Source: Sphingosinicella xenopeptidilytica
GTDB lineage: Bacteria > Pseudomonadota > Alphaproteobacteria > Sphingomonadales > Sphingomonadaceae
Reading direction: 5' to 3'
DNA length: 64,000 nucleotides
Assembly: GCF_042676985.1 (NCBI RefSeq)
Contig: NZ_JBHTIK010000006.1
Coordinates: forward strand, 3,830 to 67,829
Made by a program: the position numbers and the translations under genes. The notes beneath the pieces are model-generated. The model was not told the origin of the DNA, searched no databases, and worked only from the letters and a program-made list of their open reading frames with translations. This document shows, piece after piece, positions 16,333-24,257 of this stretch. Positions within the stretch are counted from its first letter, which is position 1. Every line of letters begins with the position of its first letter.

Positions 16333-16950
16333 CTATTCCGCCCGCTCTCTGCCGACGATGCGCAGCAGGTCCTCGTGCAGTTCGAACCACAATGTATGAT
16401 AGCTCTCGATCTTCGCGTCGCTGACCCACTCGATGGCGCCGTCCTCGGCCTTCTCGAGCGCGGCGAGCAGGTTGCGGCGGTAATAGTCGAGGCGAGGGAG
16501 GCCCGCCGCGAGCTTGCCGAGAATGACATCCGCGCGTTCGTGAAGCTCTCCGAGCCGGTCGATCACTTTCGCGTCGTGGGCGCTGTTGCTGTGATCGTTG
16601 GCGACGCGCTGTCCGCCCACGTCCATCGTCTGCCAGTCGGTGATCAGCGCCTTCAGCTGCACGTTGATCCGCTCGAACGCCTCATAGGCCGCGAAGAAAT
16701 CCGCATTCCCGCGCAGGACGGCATAGTGCCGCGAATAGTCGCTTTCGAGCGCGATGCGCGCGAGCGGCGTCAGCAGGTACTTGCCGTTCACCTGCACGGC
16801 ACGTCCGCTCGCCACGGCGTCGTCGAGGCGCCGCGCCGTATCGTCGGCGGCAAGGCCGATCAGCCCGGCGATGTCGCCGGCGTCGGCGTGCTTTTTGATG
16901 GCAAGGCCGTGGAGCACGAGATGGCTGGGGCTCATGGCAGTTCCGATCAT
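16333..16950 (-). CDS. Small PPDK-associated protein with winged-helix-like N-terminus
   Basis: A 205-residue soluble protein of no named family that I can assign. Residues 10-70 look like a winged helix (HADAGDIAGLIGLAADDTARRLDDAVASGRAVQVNGKYLLTPLAR). The rest is helical, with a conserved-looking segment LKALITDWQTMDVGG and a C-terminal HERADVILGKLAAGLPRLDYYRRNL. Its start overlaps the ligase stop (ATGA at 16947-16950), and it ends 4 bases before the PPDK-like gene. ATG 16935 would shorten it by five residues. Its position between ligase and PPDK-like genes suggests an accessory or regulatory subunit of the phosphotransfer enzyme. DNA binding is possible but not required. Confidence 0.6.
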   Translation of the reverse strand: MIGTAMSPSHLVLHGLAIKKHADAGDIAGLIGLAADDTARRLDDAVASGRAVQVNGKYLLTPLARIALESDYSRHYAVLRGNADFFAAYEAFERINVQLKALITDWQTMDVGGQRVANDHSNSAHDAKVIDRLGELHERADVILGKLAAGLPRLDYYRRNLLAALEKAEDGAIEWVSDAKIESYHTLWFELHEDLLRIVGRERAE

Positions 16951-18425
16951 TGCGCCGCCGCCATCGGGCGGGCGGCTATGGTGTCGCGGATCTCGCGCCG
17001 CAGGATCTTGTTGGCGCCGCTTTTCGGCAGCTCCGGCCAGATCTCGATCGATTTCGGCTGCTTGTAGTTGGCGAGCTTTGTCTTCACGAACGCGAGCACG
17101 GCATCGCCGTCGATCCCGTCGCGGCCGGCGATGACGGCGATCACGCGGTCGCCCCATTTCTCGTCGGGAAGGCCGACGACTGCCGCCTCGACGACGCCGT
17201 CGTAGGCGAGCAGCACGTCCTCTACCTCGCGCGGATAGACGTTGTATCCGCCGGAGATCAGCATGTCGTTCTTGCGGTCGAGGATGTAGAAGAAGCCGTC
17301 CTCGTCCATGCGGCCGATGTCGCCGGTGTGGAGCCAGCCGTTCCGGAACGCCTCGGCCGTCGCTTCGGGCCGGTTCCAGTAATAGGCCATCAGCTGCGTG
17401 CCCCGGCAGACGATCTCGCCGATCTCGCCGGGTGCGAGGAAATTGTCGTCGTCGTCGACGATGCCGGCCTCCACCGTCGTGAACGGGCGCCCGCACGATC
17501 CGACGCGGTCGTGCTCGTCGGGTTTCAGGCAGGTGATCACCATCGGGCTTTCGGCCTGACCGTAGGTTTGTGCGAACACCTTGCCGAAGCGCGCCTCGCC
17601 CTTGCGCAGCAGCGTCTCGGCGATGGGGGAGGCGCCGTAGGCGATGCGGCGCAAACGAAGGTCGGCGCTTTCGCAGGCCGGCTGCTCCATGATCATCGCC
17701 AGCATGGTCGGCACCAGGAAGGTCATCGAAGCCTGCTCGGCCTCGGCGAGTGCGATGAACGAAGCCGGATCGAATTTCTTCATCACCAGAGACCGCACGC
17801 CGCGCACGAGCGCCGGCAGGAAGAACGCGCCCGAGGCGTGGGCGATAGGCGCTGCGTGGAGGAACGTGTCGCCCTGCCGCATCTCGGGCATCAGATCGGT
17901 GAGGAAGGCGGAAAGCTCGGCGGTCTCACCGCGCATGGTCAGCGTCACGCCCTTGGGTTTGCCCGTGGTGCCGCCCGTGTAGCCCAGCCGGTAGGGTGCT
18001 TCCAGATCGCGATCGACGGCGCAGGGTGTCTGCGCTCCGGTCGATGTCATTTCGGCGATCTCGTCGGGACGGAACACGAAGTCGAGCGTCTCGGGAACGA
18101 TTTCCTCGTCGCCGCAGATCACCGCGCGGCTGCCGCTGTCGGCGAGCTTGTAGGCATGGTTGTCGGGCGTTTCGCGCGTGTTCAGCGACACGCGCACCAG
18201 CCCCGATTTCGCCAGTGCATAATAAGCGACGAGGCAATCGATACCGTTAGGCAACAATACGCCGACCCGGTCACCGGGTCTGAGGCCGGTTGCAAGCAGT
18301 GCATTTCCGAGCTGATCGGTGAGCCTGTCGAAATCCCGGAAGGTGACGATGCGCGTGTCTTCAACGAGGCAGGGCGCATCCTTGTAATGCATCGCCGCGC
18401 GGCGGATGAGGGAACCGACCTGCAT
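16947..18425 (-). CDS. Acyl-CoA ligase (AMP-forming, ANL superfamily)
   Basis: A 492-residue AMP-dependent CoA ligase. The P-loop-like A3 motif is YTGGTTGKPKGVTLT. The hinge and A8 region reads TGDIGRMDEDGFFYILDRKNDMLISGGYNVYPREVEDVL. The adenylation lysine sits in PKSGANKILRREIRD near the C-terminus. It should activate a carboxylic acid as acyl-AMP and then acyl-CoA in the cytoplasm. The start overlaps the previous stop by one base. In this operon its most economical role is to ligate the acid made by the carboxylase, giving the substrate for the operon's thiolase. Substrate identity cannot be read from sequence. Confidence 0.93.
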   Translation of the reverse strand: MQVGSLIRRAAMHYKDAPCLVEDTRIVTFRDFDRLTDQLGNALLATGLRPGDRVGVLLPNGIDCLVAYYALAKSGLVRVSLNTRETPDNHAYKLADSGSRAVICGDEEIVPETLDFVFRPDEIAEMTSTGAQTPCAVDRDLEAPYRLGYTGGTTGKPKGVTLTMRGETAELSAFLTDLMPEMRQGDTFLHAAPIAHASGAFFLPALVRGVRSLVMKKFDPASFIALAEAEQASMTFLVPTMLAMIMEQPACESADLRLRRIAYGASPIAETLLRKGEARFGKVFAQTYGQAESPMVITCLKPDEHDRVGSCGRPFTTVEAGIVDDDDNFLAPGEIGEIVCRGTQLMAYYWNRPEATAEAFRNGWLHTGDIGRMDEDGFFYILDRKNDMLISGGYNVYPREVEDVLLAYDGVVEAAVVGLPDEKWGDRVIAVIAGRDGIDGDAVLAFVKTKLANYKQPKSIEIWPELPKSGANKILRREIRDTIAARPMAAAQ

Positions 18426-19954
18426 CAGGCTTCGCCCTTCCGCACGCCGCGATCCTTCAGCGTCCGCGACTGGCGCTGCTCCACCTTGTAGAGTTCGTCG
18501 GCCAGCGGCGTATCCGCATTGTATTTCAGCCAGGTCTCGCAGAGGTAGCGATACTTGTCGGAGCAGACTTCCGGCACATGCTCCTGCGCCAGCCGGTTGT
18601 ATTCCGCCAGCGTCAGCCGCCCGCGCGAGGTGCAATAGCGATCGACCTTGGGATCGAGCGTCGTCGTGCCGCGCTGGATCGGGCCGGATGTCGGCACATA
18701 GTCCTCACCGGCCAGCACCGAATAGGGAATCGGTGTCAACATGCGCGTCGGCCTGTCCGAATGCTGCATCATCGTGAATGGCGAGGCCTGCTGGTTCGGG
18801 AAGGTGAGGCCCGCGACGAGTTCGCCGAGCGCCACATTGCCGTATTCGTCGTTGAACAGCGGCCGGAACCGTTCGGCACGCGGATCGATCTCCATCCAGT
18901 CCTCGACCTCGAACACGCCGGCGACATGGGCGAGGTCCTTGACGACTGCGAAATAAATGAGCGCGCCGGCCTCAAGAAGCTGGTCGCGCGTCCAGTCGGC
19001 CATGCGCATCCACAATTTGTTGGTGGCATCCTTCAGGATGTCGTTCAGTTCGCGGAACGTCTCGGTCAATTCCTCGCGCGAGCCCATGCCGAGCGGCACG
19101 AAGCCCTCGGTGAGCGGATCGGACGTGTAGAGACCGACACCGGCGAGTTTGTCGGCGGTGAAGCCGGGCGTCGATTCAAAGCTGCCCCAGTCGTCGACGA
19201 GGTGGAAATGGCAATCGCGCACCGACATGGCGACGGTGAAATTATTGTACGGCACTTCGGCTGCGACACCGTCCAGCCACGGCAGCGAACACTCAGCCAT
19301 ATCCATGAAATCGCGGACCAGCATCTCGTGGCGGTCGTCGATCCGGTAGGGGCCGGAGTTGGTGAGGCTGATCCGGCTCTCGCAGGACACGAGGAAGCCG
19401 TATTGCGAGGCCGTCGCCATGAAGGCGTGCGCGGCGGCGTGCAGATCGTCGCCCGGCTCGCAGGCAAACATGTCGTCGCGGAAGATTTCCAGCCGCCGGT
19501 CGGGCAGGATCTGCGCGCGGTGGCCGTATTCGCGATTGGTGCGATGGCCGCTGTTGCGGTGCCAGGAAAGCTGGAAGCGTTTCCAGAAATCGAGCACGTA
19601 GATCACGTCCTCCAGCGCGTCCTGCGGCCGTAGCAGGCCGAGCGAGATCAGCCATTCGCGCCCCAGCAGGTAGAATGCCGGCAGGCACCAGCCCATGTGG
19701 GAGTTCTGGATCTTGATGCCCATGTTGCGGCTGCGGTCGGCGATCTCTTCGGCGGACATCCGCGCCTCGATCTTCCGCAGCAGCGACGGGTAGCGGTAGA
19801 AGGCGTTCACGTAGGAGAACATGATGTAGGCCGAAACCGGGAACAGCTTCGATTCCTGTACCGTGCGCGTCAGGCACAGCCAGTAGGTCTCGTCCCCGAT
19901 GGACTGCATCAGGTTGTTCGCCTCGAGGATATCGGCGTAGCTCGGGCGGTTCAT
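18425..19954 (-). CDS. Conserved-looking 509-residue protein of unknown family, partner of a PEP-utilising mobile domain
   Basis: A 509-residue soluble protein without signal or membrane segments and no family I recognise. It is rich in aromatic residues and His/Trp clusters, such as QNSHMGWCLPAFYLLGREW, WKRFQLSWHRNSGHRTNREYGHR and DCHFHLVDDWGSF. These look like buried substrate-site or metal-site segments rather than low-complexity filler. The gene overlaps the mobile-domain gene upstream by 4 bases (ATGA at 19951-19954) and the ligase by one base. This suggests the 509- and 244-residue products form one enzyme. By analogy with phenylphosphate synthase, where a large subunit carries the phosphohistidine and binds the acceptor, it could be the acceptor-binding subunit. 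That is inference. Confidence 0.65.
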   Translation of the reverse strand: MNRPSYADILEANNLMQSIGDETYWLCLTRTVQESKLFPVSAYIMFSYVNAFYRYPSLLRKIEARMSAEEIADRSRNMGIKIQNSHMGWCLPAFYLLGREWLISLGLLRPQDALEDVIYVLDFWKRFQLSWHRNSGHRTNREYGHRAQILPDRRLEIFRDDMFACEPGDDLHAAAHAFMATASQYGFLVSCESRISLTNSGPYRIDDRHEMLVRDFMDMAECSLPWLDGVAAEVPYNNFTVAMSVRDCHFHLVDDWGSFESTPGFTADKLAGVGLYTSDPLTEGFVPLGMGSREELTETFRELNDILKDATNKLWMRMADWTRDQLLEAGALIYFAVVKDLAHVAGVFEVEDWMEIDPRAERFRPLFNDEYGNVALGELVAGLTFPNQQASPFTMMQHSDRPTRMLTPIPYSVLAGEDYVPTSGPIQRGTTTLDPKVDRYCTSRGRLTLAEYNRLAQEHVPEVCSDKYRYLCETWLKYNADTPLADELYKVEQRQSRTLKDRGVRKGEA

Positions 19955-20685
19955 GCGAGTTTCCAGACGCGGGCCGGCATCTCGACGCCGCTTTGATAGG
20001 ATTCGGCGGTGCGCGCCGCGGCGCTCGTTTCGATCTCGACGCGGTCACCGTTGCGGATGCCGCTGATCCGCGCGTTCATCAGGCAGGGGATGCCGTATTC
20101 GCGCGTCAGGATGCCAAGGTGGGAGCGGACCGTGCCGCCGGCGCAGATCACGCCCTTGAATTTTTCCAGGATGGGCGCCGTCAGCGTGCCGCCGCTGTCG
20201 TCGATGATGGCGATGCTGTCCTCGGGCACCCCGTTCTTCATCAGGTCGACGACACGCTCGCTGGTGCGGACATAGAGCGCGATGCCCTGCGTGTTCTTCG
20301 CGCGCATCACCACATTGTCGCCAGTGCCGCGCTGTGCGCGGCCTTCGGCATCCGGGGCTTCGGTGACGGCTTCGGGATGCTCGAAACTGAAATCGGGATT
20401 GTCGCCGGCGTCGCCCGACGTATAGGCCTCGGGCCGGTCCCGCTGTGACAGGATCGAGGACCAGGCGAAGCGATAGCCGGTGGCGAGGATGCGCGTCTCG
20501 ATGGCTTCGATATCGGCCTTGGTCACCAGCCGTTCGGAGGAGCCGAACACGAAGTCGGACCAGTCGTCGCCGCTTTCCGCCCAGCGCCGGCGCACGAGAT
20601 CGCGCACGCTGTTCTGCACGGCCTCCACGAGCGGAGATGCTGGCGCGCGCCCATATCGATCCCGGTCCGTGTAAAGTACCGCCAT
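19951..20685 (-). CDS. PEP-utilising enzyme mobile (phosphohistidine) domain protein
   Basis: A 244-residue protein. The C-terminal half (about 150-225) is a PEP-utilising mobile domain with GVICAGGTVRSHLGILTREYGIPCL, placing the phosphohistidine at His189. The N-terminal part (helical, then VVMRAKNTQGIALYVRT) is not assigned. It lacks its own ATP-grasp domain, so it would need phosphate from the PPDK-like protein of the same operon, or would act alongside it. ATG 20685 was chosen for the GGGGAGGATC ribosome binding site just upstream. It is the first gene of the carboxylase operon; the promoter region with a TCAAAATTTGA palindrome lies about 50 bases further upstream. Confidence 0.8.
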   Translation of the reverse strand: MAVLYTDRDRYGRAPASPLVEAVQNSVRDLVRRRWAESGDDWSDFVFGSSERLVTKADIEAIETRILATGYRFAWSSILSQRDRPEAYTSGDAGDNPDFSFEHPEAVTEAPDAEGRAQRGTGDNVVMRAKNTQGIALYVRTSERVVDLMKNGVPEDSIAIIDDSGGTLTAPILEKFKGVICAGGTVRSHLGILTREYGIPCLMNARISGIRNGDRVEIETSAAARTAESYQSGVEMPARVWKLA

Positions 20686-20733
20686 GATCCTCCCCATCGC
20701 CGCATGTCCAGCCGCGGCTTGATCTTCGTTGCG

Positions 20734-20744
20734 TCAAAATTTGA
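20734..20744. promoter_or_regulatory. Palindrome TCAAAATTTGA in the carboxylase operon/phosphatase divergent promoter
   Basis: An odd-length perfect palindrome (TCAAA-A-TTTGA) lies in the 156 bases between the operon start at 20685 and the phosphatase start at 20842. The same 11 bases recur, extended by one matched base each side, before the TonB receptor at 28861-28873. A shared operator is likely; the regulator is unknown. Confidence 0.5.
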
Positions 20745-20841
20745 ACACTGAACGGGTGCTCATGTCAACCCTTAGGGCTATTTCAAAAAACAAAATTGTA
20801 GCGCAATCTTGATGTCGAGTGATGCTGAGAGAAGGGTGTGG

Positions 20842-21576
20842 ATGATGATCGAAGGGGCCTATAATCTGCGGGATTTGGGCGGAAAGCCGGGGTTTGGCGG
20901 GCGCCGCGTGAAGGCCGGCCTTCTGTTTCGTTCCGGCAGTCTCTCACGTTATTCGCCTGCCGCGGTGGAGGCGATTCTCGGGCTTGGCCTCTCGCTCGTC
21001 GTCGATCTGCGTTCGGACCCGGAACGTCTGCATGGACCGACGCCTCCGCCGCTCGAAGCGATTCCCCACTGGCGCATGGCGTCGGAGAGTCTGGGCGATC
21101 CCCGTCCGCTGCTCGATCTGTGCCTTGGCGGCGCTTCGGGAAGCGATGCCATGCGCGATATCTACCGCACGATGCCGATCGCGCAGGCGGAGGCTTTCCG
21201 GGTGCTGTTCGGCCACATCGTGCGGGGCCGCACGCCGCTTCTGTTCCACTGCGCAGCGGGAAAGGACAGGACTGGTGTCGCATCGGCGCTTCTGCTCGCG
21301 CTGCTGGGGGTCGAGCACGATGCGATCATGGCCGATTTCGCATGTAGCAATGCTGCCCGGCCACTGACGCGCGCGATGTTCCTCGCCTATGCTGGGCAGG
21401 AGCTGGCGTCATCGGAAGCGCTCTGGTCGCCGATCCTGGATGCCGATCCGGCCTATCTGGGCGCGATGTTCGATGAGCTGACACGGCAATACGGCGATAT
21501 CACCGGCTATGCGGACGCCGTGTTGCGCCTGTCGCCGAAGGATATCGAAACCTTGCGCGAAACCCTGCTCGAATAG
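20842..21576 (+). CDS. Tyrosine-phosphatase-family protein (Y_phosphatase3 type)
   Basis: A 244-residue protein with the CX5R phosphatase loop HCAAGKDRTG (Cys137, Arg143) and the family-typical opening EGAYNLRDLGG. A mid-protein VVDLRSDPER acid region is also present. Proteins of this group hydrolyse phosphotyrosine, phosphoinositides or small phosphoesters. ATG 20842 has an AGAGAAGGG ribosome binding site 5 bases away; the ATG at 20812 lacks one. It is divergent from the carboxylase operon and shares its promoter region, so it may act on a phosphorylated intermediate of that pathway. This is a contextual guess. Confidence 0.85.
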   Translation: MMIEGAYNLRDLGGKPGFGGRRVKAGLLFRSGSLSRYSPAAVEAILGLGLSLVVDLRSDPERLHGPTPPPLEAIPHWRMASESLGDPRPLLDLCLGGASGSDAMRDIYRTMPIAQAEAFRVLFGHIVRGRTPLLFHCAAGKDRTGVASALLLALLGVEHDAIMADFACSNAARPLTRAMFLAYAGQELASSEALWSPILDADPAYLGAMFDELTRQYGDITGYADAVLRLSPKDIETLRETLLE

Positions 21577-21585
21577 TCGGCGATT

Positions 21586-22326
21586 TCAGCCTCGGGCGAA
21601 GGCTTCGTCGGGAAGCTGCGCGATCCGCTGGCGCATATGCGTCATGTGATAACGCATGGCCTTCTGCGCGCCGGCCTTGTCGCCGCCGAGCACGGCGACG
21701 GTGATCGCGGCATATTCGTTCAGCCGGTCCTGCCGGTCCTCGGAGTTGAAGAACGGCTGCACCTGCAGGCGCAGCAGGTGGATGCGCATCATCGGCATCA
21801 CCGACTGGATCTGGGAATTCTCGCCCACCGCGATCAGCGCGTCATAGAAATGGCTGCGCTGTTCCAGAAAGGCCGCGTTCTCCAGCGTGGGGTCCTTGAA
21901 GCGCTCCAGCAGATGGAAGGCTTCTTCCAGCTCGCGCGCGTTCTGCTCACCCATCGTGCGCTTGCGCGCCACGGCGGTGGCGGCGATGCGTGCGATGAAG
22001 CTGGTCAGCAGCTCCAGGATTTCCAGCAGGTCCACCGCCTCTATGCGGGTCAGCGAGCGCACATAGGCGCCGCGGTGGCGGGTCAGCTCGACGACGCCTT
22101 CCGCGTCCAGCCGCTTCAGCGCCTCGCGCACCGGCCCCCGGCTGACACCAAGGCTCTGCGTGAGATCGGCTTCGATCAGCTTCTGGCCGGGAACATAGCG
22201 GCCGGCGAGGATTCCGCGGTGGATCGCATCCACCACCTTGTCGGGCGAGCTTGCGCTGTCGCTGGCGGCGGCCTTTTCGGGCTCGGCCGCGCTGCGCTTT
22301 GCTTTTTTCTGAGCGAGCAACCCCAT
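21586..22326 (-). CDS. GntR-family transcriptional regulator (FadR/FCD subfamily)
   Basis: A 246-residue regulator. After a basic, disordered start (QKKAKRSAAEPEK), the GntR winged helix spans about 28-95 with LIEADLTQSLGVSRGPVREALKRLDAEGVVEL. The C-terminal helical ligand domain includes the metal-site His residues expected for FCD (EQRSHFYDALIAVG and the C-terminal YHMTHMRQRI). It is convergent with the phosphatase and lies next to the beta-oxidation genes. A perfect TNGTNNNACNA site at 23307-23317 fits this subfamily's operators, so it probably represses the divergent hydratase/dehydrogenase genes and is relieved by an acid or acyl-CoA ligand. Confidence 0.9.
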   Translation of the reverse strand: MGLLAQKKAKRSAAEPEKAAASDSASSPDKVVDAIHRGILAGRYVPGQKLIEADLTQSLGVSRGPVREALKRLDAEGVVELTRHRGAYVRSLTRIEAVDLLEILELLTSFIARIAATAVARKRTMGEQNARELEEAFHLLERFKDPTLENAAFLEQRSHFYDALIAVGENSQIQSVMPMMRIHLLRLQVQPFFNSEDRQDRLNEYAAITVAVLGGDKAGAQKAMRYHMTHMRQRIAQLPDEAFARG

Positions 22327-22436
22327 CGCCTTGTCTTTCGCTTTCCGGCCTGGCTCAATTGTTCATCGGTTTGTTACGCTGCCAAGCTATTGGCGCGTCC
22401 TATTCTATTGCGTTTCTCTGGTAAATACATTGCAGA

Positions 22437-23225
22437 TCAGCGTCCTGCCCAGCGCGGTGCGCGCTTCTCGATAAACGCGCGCGGTCCTTCCGCGAAGTCT
22501 TCCGTCTGCATGATCACGTCCTGCGCGGCGAGGCTGAGCGCGCCAAGCCGGGGATCGGTCTCGTCGAAGGCCCGCCGCGCCACCTTCAGGCTTTCGCGAA
22601 CCGCGACCGGCGCATTCGCACAGACCTGCTGTGCGAGATCAAGCGCCGTGCCCAAAACGTCCGCCTTCGGAACCACGCGGTTGACGAGGCCGAACGCCAG
22701 TGCGCGCTCGGCGTCGATGGGTTCGCCCGTCGCGATGAGTTCGAACGCGAGCGCGCGGGGTAGCGTGCGCGGTAGGCGATAGATGCCGCCCGCCGCCGCC
22801 ACCAGTCCGCGCTTCACCTCGGGCAGCGCGAAGCGCGCGTCTTCCGAGGCGACGATCATGTCGCATGACAGCGCGATCTCGAAACCGCCGGCCATGGCCG
22901 CGCCGTCCACCGCCGCGATCCAAACCTTGTCGCGCGAGGCGTGGACGAAGGCCGCGAAGCCCCATTCCGGATCGACGAGCCCGCTCATGCCGCCGTCCGA
23001 GACGGCCTTGAGGTCCGCGCCTGCCGAAAACGCCTTGCCGCCTTCGCCGGTCACGATCGCGGCCCAGATGTCGGGGTCGCCTTCTATCGTCCTCACCGCA
23101 TCTCTCAGGCCCGCCGTCACCGCCGCGTTCACGGCGTTGCGCGCCTCCGGACGGCGCAGCGTCACCAGCGCGATATGGTCGGCGATGCGTTCCACGGTAA
23201 CCGCCGCGGCGGTGGCTTCGGCCAT
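22437..23225 (-). CDS. Enoyl-CoA hydratase/isomerase family protein
   Basis: A 262-residue crotonase-fold enzyme. Oxyanion-hole segments are AFSAGADLKAV and the AMAGGFEIAL loop. The following DMIVASEDARFALPEVKRGLVAAAGG is typical of hydratases, with Glu in PEVKRG at a usual catalytic position. It should hydrate or isomerise an enoyl-CoA. ATG 23225 was chosen for the GGGAGGAAGC ribosome binding site. It is divergent from the hydroxyacyl-CoA dehydrogenase, and the shared 113-base region holds a FadR-type operator, so both are probably controlled together. Confidence 0.9.
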   Translation of the reverse strand: MAEATAAAVTVERIADHIALVTLRRPEARNAVNAAVTAGLRDAVRTIEGDPDIWAAIVTGEGGKAFSAGADLKAVSDGGMSGLVDPEWGFAAFVHASRDKVWIAAVDGAAMAGGFEIALSCDMIVASEDARFALPEVKRGLVAAAGGIYRLPRTLPRALAFELIATGEPIDAERALAFGLVNRVVPKADVLGTALDLAQQVCANAPVAVRESLKVARRAFDETDPRLGALSLAAQDVIMQTEDFAEGPRAFIEKRAPRWAGR

Positions 23226-23306
23226 GCTTCCTCCCACAAAGGTCGTGCCCGTCGCCGGGTCATATTTCGCTTGCATGATCGGTTTCAAGCGATCAAGAAA
23301 ACGATA

Positions 23307-23317
23307 TTGTCATACAA
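23307..23317. promoter_or_regulatory. FadR-type GntR operator TTGTCATACAA
   Basis: This 11-mer fits TNGTNNNACNA exactly, the consensus for FadR-subfamily GntR regulators. It lies in the divergent promoter between the enoyl-CoA hydratase (23225) and the hydroxyacyl-CoA dehydrogenase (23339). The FCD-type GntR gene at 21586-22326 is the obvious candidate to bind it. Confidence 0.6.
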
Positions 23318-23338
23318 CATTGGCTATTGGGGCGGATT

Positions 23339-24184
23339 GTGCAACAACATTCGACAGGCGTCGTGGGGGCTGGGCTGATGGGCGCGGAAATCGCGCTCGT
23401 GCAGGCGCTTGCCGGCAAGTCCGTGTTGCTGCTCGACCGCGACGAAGGGGCGCTCACCCGCGCGGTGACCCGAATCGCCGGCCTTCTGGAGAAGGGTGTT
23501 GCGCGCGGCTTCTACGATGCGGCGCTGGCGGAAAGTACGCCCGCCCGTATCCGCGCCACGGTCGATATCGCGGACTTCAAGGCCTGCGAAATCGCCACCG
23601 AAGCCGTGTTCGAAGACCTCGAGGTGAAGGCGGATATCCTGCAGCGTCTCGACGAGACGTTGCCGGTGGGCGCGATGATCGCCACCAACACCTCCACGAT
23701 CCCGATCTCGGTTCTCGCCTCGCGCGTGTCGGAAGCGCGGCGCCCGCATGTCATCGGTATGCATTATTTCTCCCCGGTCAGCCGCATGAAGCTCGTCGAG
23801 GTGATCCCGGCTTTCGACACGGCCGAGGAGACGGTGAAGGCCGCCTATGCGCTCGCCGAAAGCACCGGCAAGGTGCCGATCCGCGTGAAGGATGTCGCCG
23901 GTTTCGCCGTCAACCGCGTGCTGCACGTCTTCCTCATAGAGGCGGTGCGCCTCGTCGAGGAGGAGGTGATCAGCGTCGACGACCTCAACACCGCCTGCAA
24001 GCTTGGGCTCGGCCATCCGCTCGGGCCGTTCGAGCTGATGGATGCGACCACATCCAGCCTGTGCCTCACGGCGCAGGAGATCATGTTCGATGCCTATGGC
24101 GAACGCTTTCGCCCGCGCCCGCTGCTGAAAACGCGGGTTGCCGCAGGTCTTGTGGGCGGGAAGGGCCGAAAAGGCTGGTCCTGA
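23339..24184 (+). CDS. 3-hydroxyacyl-CoA dehydrogenase
   Basis: A 281-residue NAD-dependent dehydrogenase with the Rossmann motif VVGAGLMGAEIA at the start. The HYFSPVSRMKLVEVIP motif carries the catalytic His, and the C-terminal domain contains GHPLGPFELMDATT. It is the short, single-domain form (3-hydroxybutyryl-CoA dehydrogenase-like) and should oxidise a 3-hydroxyacyl-CoA. GTG 23339 follows a GGGGCGGA element; TTG 23327 is an alternative adding four residues. It heads a plus-strand operon of SDR, acyl-CoA dehydrogenase, flavin oxidoreductase and thiolase, and the FadR-type operator lies just upstream. Confidence 0.92.
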   Translation: MQQHSTGVVGAGLMGAEIALVQALAGKSVLLLDRDEGALTRAVTRIAGLLEKGVARGFYDAALAESTPARIRATVDIADFKACEIATEAVFEDLEVKADILQRLDETLPVGAMIATNTSTIPISVLASRVSEARRPHVIGMHYFSPVSRMKLVEVIPAFDTAEETVKAAYALAESTGKVPIRVKDVAGFAVNRVLHVFLIEAVRLVEEEVISVDDLNTACKLGLGHPLGPFELMDATTSSLCLTAQEIMFDAYGERFRPRPLLKTRVAAGLVGGKGRKGWS

Positions 24185-24257
24185 CCGGGATCGGCCGAAA
24201 GAATGCAAACCATGCCCCGCCGGGAAACGGCCGGGCGCCAATCTTGGGGAGTGGATC

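Noticed and set aside
14802..18491. Long plus-strand frames opposite the PPDK-like and CoA ligase genes
   Set aside because: Composition is that of antisense shadows and no motif is recognisable.
20812..20842. Earlier ATG (20812) as the phosphatase start
   Set aside because: It lacks a ribosome binding site, while ATG 20842 has a good one and begins at the family's usual N-terminus.
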